From: CAWALV01 sp963782965
Lineage (GTDB): Bacteria > Actinomycetota > Actinomycetes > Acidothermales > Acidothermaceae
Reading direction: 5' to 3'
DNA: 64,000 nucleotides
Assembly: GCA_963782965.1 (NCBI GenBank)
Contig: CAWALV010000006.1
Span: 1,736,001-1,800,000 of the forward strand
Shown here: in pieces, positions 43,515-50,337 of the stretch
Layout of the letters: every line of letters begins with the position of its first letter
How positions within the stretch are numbered: the stretch's first letter is position 1
Notes under the pieces: generated by a model
The model's database searches: none
Told to the model about the DNA's origin: nothing
The model's input: the letters and a program-made list of their open reading frames with translations, nothing else
Translations under genes and position numbers: made by a program

Positions 43515-44060
43515 ACATCCCTCTCCGGTGAGAAGGTGCTTGCGTAGCACGAGGAAACGCAAATCGTCGCGCAGCGGCAGCCCGAAGCGCTCGTCGCCGT
43601 AAGGGAACGGCACACTCTCCTGCGTGCGCGCGTACCCACGCCGCTCGTACCAGGCGATGAGGTCGTTGCGCTGTGCGATGACCGTCATCTCCATGACCCG
43701 CGCAGCCCAGTCGTCGCGCGCACTGCGTTCGGCCTCGGCCAGCACGAGCTTGCCGACACCGCTGCCCTGCCGATGCGGCCGTACGGAGAACATGCCGAAA
43801 TACGCCACCCCGGCGCCGCGTCGTTCGAGCTGAGCGCACGCCAGCAGGTCGCCGTCCGGGTCGAAGGCGAGAAGAAGCCGGGCGGCGGGCGACGCGATGA
43901 TGCCGGCCACCGCTTCGGCGTCGGTACGCTGGCCGTCGAGCAGGTCGGCCTCGGTGGTCCAGCCCGCCCGACTATCGTCGCCGCGATAGGCCGACTCGAC
44001 GAGCGCCACGACAGCGGCGACATCATCGCCGGTCGCATAGCGAAAGGTCAGCGCCGACAT
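43509..44060 (-). CDS. GNAT-family N-acetyltransferase
   Basis: From ATG 44060 the protein has 183 residues. The acetyl-CoA loop is SVRPHRQGSGVGKLVLAEAE (RxxGxG/A), preceded by YFGMFSV and followed by MEMTVIAQRNDLIAWYERRGYARTQE. This is the full GNAT A-B motif. Substrate unknown. The 36 further codons open upstream lie inside the exonuclease gene and are ignored; the real start is 10 bases after the exonuclease stop, so the genes are probably co-transcribed. Confidence 0.88.
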   Translation of the reverse strand: MSALTFRYATGDDVAAVVALVESAYRGDDSRAGWTTEADLLDGQRTDAEAVAGIIASPAARLLLAFDPDGDLLACAQLERRGAGVAYFGMFSVRPHRQGSGVGKLVLAEAERSARDDWAARVMEMTVIAQRNDLIAWYERRGYARTQESVPFPYGDERFGLPLRDDLRFLVLRKHLLTGEGCA

Positions 44061-44070
44061 GGTTCGCCGC

Positions 44071-44898
44071 TCACAAGGCGACGTCGACGACGACCGGCGC
44101 GTGATCGGACGGACCCTTGCCCTTTCGGGCATCGCGGTCGACGTAGGCGTCGGCGACCTTGCTGGCAACAGGCTCGCTGGCGTACACGAGATCGATCCGC
44201 ATGCCTTGATTCTTGGGAAACATCCCGGCTCGGTAATCCCAGTACGTGTAGGGCGTGTCGTATTTCAGAGCACGCGGCATGACGTCATGCAGGCCGAGTG
44301 CGCGCAGCCGCGCCAACGCTTCCCGTTCGGCATCGGTTACGTGGGTCGAGCCGACGAACAGAGCTGGATCCCACACGTCGGCGTCGGTCGGCACGATGTT
44401 GAAATCACCCGCGGCGACGAACGGCCGCGGGCCGGCGGCGAGTTCTGCCGCGAACGCGTCACGCAGCGCGGAAAGCCACTCCAGCTTGTACGGGTAGTGC
44501 GGGCTGTCGAGCGCCCGGCCGTTCGGCACGTAGAGGGACCAGATGCGTAGCGGTCCGCATGTCGCGCCGACGGCTCGCGCCTCGACGGTCGGCGTCGAAG
44601 GCAACGCGATGAGCGCGCCGTCGTCGTCAACCGGCGCCGCATACCCCGGTTGCCCGGGAAAGCCGCGGCTCACGTCGTCCAACCCGATCCGCGACACGAT
44701 CGCGACGCCGTTCCACCGGCCGTCACCATGGGCGGCGATCTGGTAGCCCCGCTCCTCGATGCCTTCGCCGGGAAAGGCGTCACCGCCGCACTTGGTCTCC
44801 TGAAGGCAGACGACGTCGGGGTGTGCGAAGTCGAGCCATTCGAGCAACCTGGGCAGCCGGGCGACCACCGAGTTCACGTTCCACGTGGCGATCCTCAC
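44071..44898 (-). CDS. xth: Exodeoxyribonuclease III (AP endonuclease)
   Basis: From GTG 44898 the protein has 275 residues, with GGGAGGG upstream; the frame continues further without coding character. VRIATWNVNSV, VCLQETKCGGD (metal-binding Glu34), WSLYVPNG, AAGDFNIVP, GMRIDLVYAS and the final SDHAPVV are the full set of ExoIII/APE1 active-site motifs. It nicks DNA at abasic sites and degrades 3' ends in base-excision repair. GNAT and acyl-CoA dehydrogenase genes follow closely. Confidence 0.94.
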   Translation of the reverse strand: MRIATWNVNSVVARLPRLLEWLDFAHPDVVCLQETKCGGDAFPGEGIEERGYQIAAHGDGRWNGVAIVSRIGLDDVSRGFPGQPGYAAPVDDDGALIALPSTPTVEARAVGATCGPLRIWSLYVPNGRALDSPHYPYKLEWLSALRDAFAAELAAGPRPFVAAGDFNIVPTDADVWDPALFVGSTHVTDAEREALARLRALGLHDVMPRALKYDTPYTYWDYRAGMFPKNQGMRIDLVYASEPVASKVADAYVDRDARKGKGPSDHAPVVVDVAL

Positions 44899-45057
44899 GC
44901 CGCAGCCCTCCCGCGGAATACCTTCGTGCCCTGGTCCTGCGTCGCTTCGGACACGCACCCACCTTGGCACGCGGCAGGCGGAACCGCGCCCCCACCCCGC
45001 GCGTCACATCGCCGCATCACCGGATGCCTACCCGCAGCCGCGCTGGAGTGAGGACCC

Positions 45058-46659
45058 ATGAGACCGCGCCCGACGTCTTTCGCCCGTCCGTTCGGCCTGG
45101 CGCTGCTCACGAGCGCCGCCCTCGTCACGGCGTGTGCCGCCCCGCCCGGCAGCGCGGGCGCGCCGCCGAAGCTGCACATCGGCACCGGCGCAGACACCGG
45201 AGCCGTGGCGGCCATGGCGCCGGCCGCCGGCTCTGGAGCCCTCGGCAGGCCGGAGGGCAGCTACATCCTGCACCGCGGGTACGTGCTGACCGGCGACCTA
45301 CCGACCGAACCCACCCACGCCGCGACCTGGCGCTGGCCGAGCGGCGCGCCGAGCCTGACCGACGTCCGTAGCCTCGCCCAAGCACTCGGCCTCTCGGGCA
45401 CGCCGCAGCGCCACGCCCACGGGTGGTTGCTGACGTCGTCCGGCGCCGAGTTACGAGTCTCGGACGCCGACGGTTGGCAGTGGAGCTATGCCCGCGCGGA
45501 CGTCGTCCCGTGCCCGCCTTACGGCGTCGACGTCGACCAGCTCGGCGCCGGCTTCGGCTGCGCGATGTCCGGTGGAGCGGTCTCGGCTCCGAGCGCAACG
45601 GGCCCGGACGCCACGGGCGGGGGCCTGAGCGGCTCGAGCGGCTCGATTGGCTCGAGCGGCTCGATTGGCTCGGGCGGCCTGAGCGGCTCGAGCGGCTCGA
45701 GCGGCTCGAGCGGCTCGGCCATGAGCGCCCCGAGTCCAACCCCGACCAGCTCCGGCCCTGACGCCGGCGCGACCCGCACAGCCGCGCAACCGCTGCTCGA
45801 CGCCCTGGGCATCAGCGGCATCCCGCAGGTCGACGTCGGCGAACCGTACTCGAGCCTCAGCGCCGCACCCACGGTCGGTTCGATGCCGACGTCCGGCCTC
45901 GAGACGCGAGTGGACGTCGACGGCCAGGGCATCCGGGCAGCCACTGGCCACCTGGGCTCGCCGAAGCAAGCTGACGTCTACCCGCTGCGAACCGCAAAGG
46001 ATACGTTCACCGACCTGGCCAACGCACCCCAGCCGATGATCGCGCAGTACTGCGGACCGCTGCCGACCCCGGACCTGACAACCGCGGGCGGCCCTGCGGT
46101 GGCGCCTGACGCGACACCTGACGTGACTCCTGCGGTAACTCCTGATGGGAAAGGCGGCGGGCTGGCCCCCGGCGCGGTGACCGGAAGCGCAAGCGCGAAC
46201 ACCAAGTTCCCGCTCAACCCGGCAGCCTCCGACCTCAGTTCCCCCGAGACGGCTCCCGTCCCGATCACCGCCGTCCCGAGCAGTGACCTCCCGATCACCG
46301 CCGTCCCGAGCAGCACCGTCCCGACCGCACCGTGTCCGACGCCCGAGCCGCAGCGAGTGACCGGGGCGACTCTCGGTCTGGAACTCGCCTATGACGGCGG
46401 CACCACCGTGCTCGTCCCCTCGTGGTTCTTCACCGCCGAGGGCGTCGCCGATCCGATACCGGTCATCGCGGTCGACCCTGCCTACCTCGCTCCGCCCGTT
46501 CCACCGACCGCCGAGCCGGCGAGCGTTTCACCCGCCCACGAGCCCGCGACCGCTCCACCCACAGCCCCCGAGCCGGCGACCGCTTCACCCCCAGCCCCCG
46601 AGCCGGCGACCGCTTCACCCCCAGCCCCCGAGCCGGCGACCGCTTCACCCCCAGCATGA
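45058..46659 (+). CDS. Repeat-rich lipoprotein of unknown function
   Basis: A 533-residue protein. Signal and lipobox LLTSAALVTAC put the lipid-bearing Cys at 26. Residues about 65-180 form a globular part (GYVLTGDLPTEPTHAATWRWP, LAQALGLSGTPQRHAHGWLLTSSGAELRVSD, CPPYGVDV). Residues about 190-222 are Ser/Gly/Ile repeats, then a second copy-like part (LLDALGISGIPQVDVGEPYS) begins near 242. The last globular block ends PSWFFTAEGVADPIPVIAVDPAYL, followed by three PEPATASPPA repeats. Known actinobacterial lipoproteins share the LGLELAYDGGTTVLVPSWFF style; I cannot name the family. GGAG precedes the ATG. The stop codon lies inside a long palindrome. Confidence 0.78.
   Translation: MRPRPTSFARPFGLALLTSAALVTACAAPPGSAGAPPKLHIGTGADTGAVAAMAPAAGSGALGRPEGSYILHRGYVLTGDLPTEPTHAATWRWPSGAPSLTDVRSLAQALGLSGTPQRHAHGWLLTSSGAELRVSDADGWQWSYARADVVPCPPYGVDVDQLGAGFGCAMSGGAVSAPSATGPDATGGGLSGSSGSIGSSGSIGSGGLSGSSGSSGSSGSAMSAPSPTPTSSGPDAGATRTAAQPLLDALGISGIPQVDVGEPYSSLSAAPTVGSMPTSGLETRVDVDGQGIRAATGHLGSPKQADVYPLRTAKDTFTDLANAPQPMIAQYCGPLPTPDLTTAGGPAVAPDATPDVTPAVTPDGKGGGLAPGAVTGSASANTKFPLNPAASDLSSPETAPVPITAVPSSDLPITAVPSSTVPTAPCPTPEPQRVTGATLGLELAYDGGTTVLVPSWFFTAEGVADPIPVIAVDPAYLAPPVPPTAEPASVSPAHEPATAPPTAPEPATASPPAPEPATASPPAPEPATASPPA
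45626..45722. repeat. 9-bp-type Ser/Gly-coding repeats in the lipoprotein
   Basis: AGCGGCTCG and variants (GATTGGCTC, GGCGGCCTG) repeat about ten times and encode GSSGSIGSS-type sequence. It is a flexible linker and probably unstable in copy number. Confidence 0.8.
46561..46650. repeat. 30-bp x 3 tandem repeat at the lipoprotein C-terminus
   Basis: Three copies of a 30-bp unit, identical except for the first base pair of the first copy, encode PEPATASPPA each. They are followed by a partial copy ending in the stop codon. Confidence 0.92.
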
Positions 46660-46698
46660 AGGAATTTCGTCACCTATAACGAAAATTCCTTCATGCTG
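46652..46698. repeat. Long palindrome (19-20 bp arms) spanning the lipoprotein stop codon
   Basis: CAGCATGAAGGAATTTCGT (46652-46670) and ACGAAAATTCCTTCATGCTG (46679-46698) pair along 19 bp with one bulged A, around the loop CACCTATA. It is much more AT-rich than its surroundings and contains the TGA of the upstream gene. It could act as a bidirectional terminator between convergent genes or be a dispersed palindromic element. No U-tract follows. Confidence 0.85.
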
Positions 46699-46704
46699 GC
46701 ACCG

Positions 46705-46806
46705 GCACGACTGGGCGCGCGGCACGACTCGGCGCGCGGCACGACTCGGCGCGCGGCACGACTGGGCGCGCGGCACGACTGGGCGCGCGGCACGACGGGG
46801 CGCGCG
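46705..46806. repeat. 17-bp x 6 tandem array
   Basis: Six head-to-tail copies of a 17-bp unit close to GCACGACTGGGCGCGCG fill the space between two convergent genes. Variation is limited to position 9 (G or C) and one T-to-G change in the last copy. Each unit contains the self-complementary GCGCGC. Apart from the palindrome and this array, 46660-46821 has no feature. Confidence 0.92.
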
Positions 46807-46821
46807 CAGGCGTAGCGATCG

Positions 46822-47676
46822 TCAACCGAGCCGGGTGATCACGACGCTGACCTCGAGTTCGCGAGCGGGCCGCCCCTGGTAGACGCCCTTCAGCGGAGCG
46901 ACGTCGCCGTAGTCGCGACCCCGACTGACGACGACGTGGCGCAGCGAGGCAGGTGAGTCGGCGGTCGGGTCGTGTGCGTGCCAGTCGCCGGCCCACCACT
47001 CGACCCAGGCGTGGCTCTGCCCGGCGACCGGTCCGCCCGGTTCGGCGTCCTCGTCGGGATGCACGTAACCCGAGACGTAACGCGCCGGGATGCCGAGTCG
47101 CCGCAGCACCCCGACCGTTAGGTGCGCGAGGTCCTGACACACGCCCTTCCGGTGCTGCCACGCTTCGCGCGCGTTCGTCTGCACCCCGGTCGCTCCCGGC
47201 GTGTACTCGACCCGCGAATGAATCCAGCTCGCCGCCGCCAACGCCGCCTCGTGCGGCGACAAGCCGTGCACGGCTCGGGCCACCTCGGCCACCAGGTCGT
47301 CGTCCAACTCGGTTCGCGGTGTGGGTACGAGCAGCTCGGCGAAGGTGTCGGTCACAGCGGGCGCGGCGAGGTCCGACCAGGTCAGCGCCATGAACGGCGG
47401 GGACGGCGAGCGCTCGGGCTCGTGTGTCTCTACGACGCTGGTGGCCGTGACGACGAGGCCGGCGTGTGGGTCGTCCAGGTCGAACGCGCACACCTCGGTG
47501 CCCCAGTAGTCGTGGTAGCGGTACAACGCGGCGGCCGGTTGCGTCTCGAGCCGGGATTCGAGCACCGTTTGCGACGGCGACGTCATCGGCGTCAGGCGGG
47601 CTTCGTTGTACGACGCGTGCGCGGTGTCCTCGTACCAGAAGCGCGTCACGTGCTCGATGTGCATGCGCCAGCCCAT
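46822..47676 (-). CDS. Transglutaminase-like protein of the alpha-E / ATP-grasp operon
   Basis: From ATG 47676 the protein has 284 residues; GGAGGTG lies at the end of the upstream gene, whose TGA ends two bases before the ATG. The amino-terminal beta domain (MHIEHVTRFWYEDTAHASYNEARLTP) precedes a transglutaminase/protease core with Cys in RKGVCQDLAHL, His in SHAWVEWW and Asp in WHAHDPT, a complete Cys-His-Asp triad. In this conserved three-gene group the transglutaminase-like enzyme is predicted to hydrolyse or transfer a peptide-like product made by the ATP-grasp partner; not experimentally settled as far as I know. Confidence 0.92.
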   Translation of the reverse strand: MGWRMHIEHVTRFWYEDTAHASYNEARLTPMTSPSQTVLESRLETQPAAALYRYHDYWGTEVCAFDLDDPHAGLVVTATSVVETHEPERSPSPPFMALTWSDLAAPAVTDTFAELLVPTPRTELDDDLVAEVARAVHGLSPHEAALAAASWIHSRVEYTPGATGVQTNAREAWQHRKGVCQDLAHLTVGVLRRLGIPARYVSGYVHPDEDAEPGGPVAGQSHAWVEWWAGDWHAHDPTADSPASLRHVVVSRGRDYGDVAPLKGVYQGRPARELEVSVVITRLG

Positions 47677-47678
47677 CG

Positions 47679-48617
47679 TCACACCTCCTCGTGCGCCCAC
47701 GCGGTCGGCGTCGCGTAGGTGAAGAAGCGCTCAGAGATCGCGTGGCTCGCATCGGCGCATGCCTGCTGCACATCGAGCAGATAGGTGCCCGGAGCCTGGA
47801 GCACCAGCTCCGCGTCGGCATACTCCAGCGTGGTACGAGCCTGGCCGACGAGCCGGCGGGCACGGTCCGCGACCATCGCGCGCACCGGCTCGCGGGCCAA
47901 CTCGAGCAGGCACTGCTCCGCGGTCGACAACGAATGCAGGATCGATCGCGGGAACGCCCGATCGAGCACGAGGAAGCGGGTGGCCAGCCGCCGGTCGACG
48001 GCGCCGCCGTGCGTGTGCAGGAAGGACTCGTACGCACCGCAGGCCGACAGCACCGTGGTCCACGTCGACGGGTGATCGACCGTCGACAGGTGCACCGAGA
48101 GCAGCCGGGCCGTCATGTCGGCCCGCTCTAGGCTGCGGCCCAGGATGAGGAAGTGCCAACCGTCGTCGCGCGAGAGCGTCGATTCAGCCAGACCGGCGAG
48201 CATCGCGGCCCGCTCGCGCACGTACTCCAGGTAGACGCTCGGCCCTAAGCGCATCGCGGTAGCGCGCCGTTCCTGCAGCGTCCGCCAGGTGACGTTCAGA
48301 CACTCCCATACCTCGCTCGACACCGTTTCGCGCGCGCCCCGGGCATTGTGGCGCGCAGCGGCGATCGCACCGGCGATCGCACTCGGTGTCGTGTCGTCGT
48401 ACGCGAGCTCGCGCATCACGGCAGCGGTGTCGAGCGCGGCTTCCGACGACGGGGCGACGCCAAGAATGGCCAGCAGCGTCCGGCACTCGGCGTCTTCATC
48501 GGTCCACGGATCCTCGAGGACCCGGTGCACGAACGCGTCGAGGATCCGGGCGGTGTCGTCCGCACGTTCGACGTAACGGCCGATCCAAAACAGCGACTCG
48601 GCTATCCGACTCAGCAT
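47679..48617 (-). CDS. Alpha-E domain protein
   Basis: From ATG 48617 the protein has 312 residues, with GAGGTG upstream. MLSRIAESLFWIGRYVERADDTARILD is the diagnostic opening of the alpha-E (DUF403) family, and LILGRSLERADMTARLLSVHL is the second conserved repeat of it. The protein is all-helical, with conserved Glu/Arg in each repeat. Alpha-E proteins almost always travel with the circularly permuted ATP-grasp protein and the transglutaminase, as here, and are thought to act with them on a peptide substrate. The frame upstream of 48617 is inside the ATP-grasp gene. Confidence 0.93.
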   Translation of the reverse strand: MLSRIAESLFWIGRYVERADDTARILDAFVHRVLEDPWTDEDAECRTLLAILGVAPSSEAALDTAAVMRELAYDDTTPSAIAGAIAAARHNARGARETVSSEVWECLNVTWRTLQERRATAMRLGPSVYLEYVRERAAMLAGLAESTLSRDDGWHFLILGRSLERADMTARLLSVHLSTVDHPSTWTTVLSACGAYESFLHTHGGAVDRRLATRFLVLDRAFPRSILHSLSTAEQCLLELAREPVRAMVADRARRLVGQARTTLEYADAELVLQAPGTYLLDVQQACADASHAISERFFTYATPTAWAHEEV

Positions 48618-48627
48618 CGTGGCCACC

Positions 48628-50211
48628 TCACTGCTGCGCCTGGCCGGCCGGGCCGAGGTCGCGCGCGCCCACGCCGATCGCACCCTCGGCCGCTGGCCCG
48701 GCCGCGCCAGGGTGCGCACCCAGCACCGCTTCGGCCGCGCCTCGTCGGTGGGGCGGCAAGAGGACGTCGGCGGGCCGGGCATCGCCGGCGAGTATCCAGG
48801 TGTCCTTCGAGCCGCCGCCTTGGCTGGAGTTCACCACGAGGGCGCCCTCGGGCAACGCGACCCGCGTGAGTCCGCCGGGCAGCACCCACACGTCGTCCCC
48901 GCTGTTGATGGCGAAGGGGCGCAGGTCGATGTGGCGTGGCACCAGCCGGTGGCCGATCAGCGTCGGTGCCGTCGAGAGCGCGATCGGGCGCTGCGCGATC
49001 CAGCCGCGCGGATCGGCCGCGACGGTCGCGCGCAGGGCTGCGAGCGTCTGCGCGTCGGCGTGGGGACCGATCACGATGCCCTTTCCGCCCGAGCCGTCGA
49101 CCGGCTTGAGCACCAGCTCGTGCATCCGGTCGAGCACCCACGCGATCCGGTCGGCGTCATCGAGCCGATGCGTCTCCACGTTGTCGAGCACCGGCTCCTC
49201 ACCGAGGTAGTAGCGGATCAGTTCCGGCACGTAGGTGTACACGAGCTTGTCGTCGGCGACGCCGTTGCCCACACCGTTGGCGATCGTGACGTGTCCGGCC
49301 CGTGCCGCATTCAGCAGCCCAGGGCACCCGAGCAGTGAATCGCCGTGGAAATGAAGCGGATCGAGGAACTCGTCGTCGACGCGGCGATACACCACGTGCA
49401 CCGGGCGCTCGCCGTGCGTGGTGCGCATCCGCAGCCGGTTGTTGCGACACACGAGGTCGCGGCCCTCGACGAGTTCGACGCCCATCATCCGGGCGAGCAG
49501 CGCATGCTCGAAGTACGCGGCGTTGTACACGCCCGGGGTCAGCACGACCACGGTCGGGTCAGGGACGCCGCGGGGCGCCGCCGCACGCAGCGCCGTGAGC
49601 AGCCGCGCCGGATACTCCTGCACCGGCTGCACCCGATGCTCGGCGAATACCGCCGGAAACACCTGCGTCATCGCCCGGCGGTTTTCGATGACGTAACTCA
49701 CGCCCGACGGAACGCGCACGTTGTCCTCGAGGACCCGAAACGCTCCCGCTTCGTCGCGCACGACGTCGATGCCGGCGACATGCACGCGAACGCCGTTCGC
49801 CGGATCGATGCCGGCGGCCGCGCGGTGGAAGTGCGCCGAGCTGGTGACGACGGCCCGCGGCACGACGCCGTCCGAGAAGACATGGCCCGGCCCGTAGACG
49901 TCGGCCAAAAATGCCTCCAGCGCGCGCACCCGCTGGGCGACGCCGCGGCTGACCAGCTCCCATTCCACCCCGTCGATGACTCGCGGTACGAGGTCGAGGG
50001 GGAAGGGTCGCTCCTCGCCGGCGAGCGCGAAGGTCACGCCACGGTCGGTGAACATCCGCGACAGCTGCTCCGCGCGGTAGCTCAGCTCGTCGGACTGCAG
50101 CGGCTGGAGCGCCGCGAACAAGACCTCGTACGGAGGCCGCGGGACGCCGGGTTGTTCGAACATCTCATCCCACGCGGCGGCGAGCGTGTAGTCGTCGAAG
50201 ATGTCCGCCAC
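48628..50211 (-). CDS. Circularly permuted ATP-grasp type 2 protein
   Basis: A 527-residue protein. FDDYTLAAAWDEMFEQPGVPRPPYEVLFAAL and AGIDVVRDEAGAFRVLEDNVRVPSGVSYVIENR are family hallmarks. Later come VYRRVDDEFLDPL, NGVGNGVADDKLVYTYVPELIRYYLGEEP, ELVLKPVDGSGGKGIVIGP and VVNSSQGGGSKDTWIL, which carry the nucleotide-binding residues. It is predicted to form amide or peptide bonds using ATP. After residue about 490 the tail becomes Ala/Gly-rich and unconserved. The start is GTG with TAGCTT six bases upstream (50223-50218), giving a leaderless promoter for the whole operon. Confidence 0.93.
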   Translation of the reverse strand: MADIFDDYTLAAAWDEMFEQPGVPRPPYEVLFAALQPLQSDELSYRAEQLSRMFTDRGVTFALAGEERPFPLDLVPRVIDGVEWELVSRGVAQRVRALEAFLADVYGPGHVFSDGVVPRAVVTSSAHFHRAAAGIDPANGVRVHVAGIDVVRDEAGAFRVLEDNVRVPSGVSYVIENRRAMTQVFPAVFAEHRVQPVQEYPARLLTALRAAAPRGVPDPTVVVLTPGVYNAAYFEHALLARMMGVELVEGRDLVCRNNRLRMRTTHGERPVHVVYRRVDDEFLDPLHFHGDSLLGCPGLLNAARAGHVTIANGVGNGVADDKLVYTYVPELIRYYLGEEPVLDNVETHRLDDADRIAWVLDRMHELVLKPVDGSGGKGIVIGPHADAQTLAALRATVAADPRGWIAQRPIALSTAPTLIGHRLVPRHIDLRPFAINSGDDVWVLPGGLTRVALPEGALVVNSSQGGGSKDTWILAGDARPADVLLPPHRRGAAEAVLGAHPGAAGPAAEGAIGVGARDLGPAGQAQQ

Positions 50212-50337
50212 CGGGCAAAGCTAGGGTCCGGCCGTTACGCGTGGGTTACCTGCGGACGACGCGCGGGCTACGCAGCCGGACACCGCCACGGCGCGAGCCG
50301 CGAGCTTCCGCGCATCGGCCGCACCCTCTACTCCGCT

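Noticed and set aside
46705..46806. 17-bp tandem array as a CRISPR array
   Set aside because: The units are directly contiguous with no spacers, and there are no cas genes.
46691..48037. 448-codon minus-strand Arg-rich frame
   Set aside because: It is a +1 shadow of the transglutaminase and alpha-E genes and includes the tandem array.
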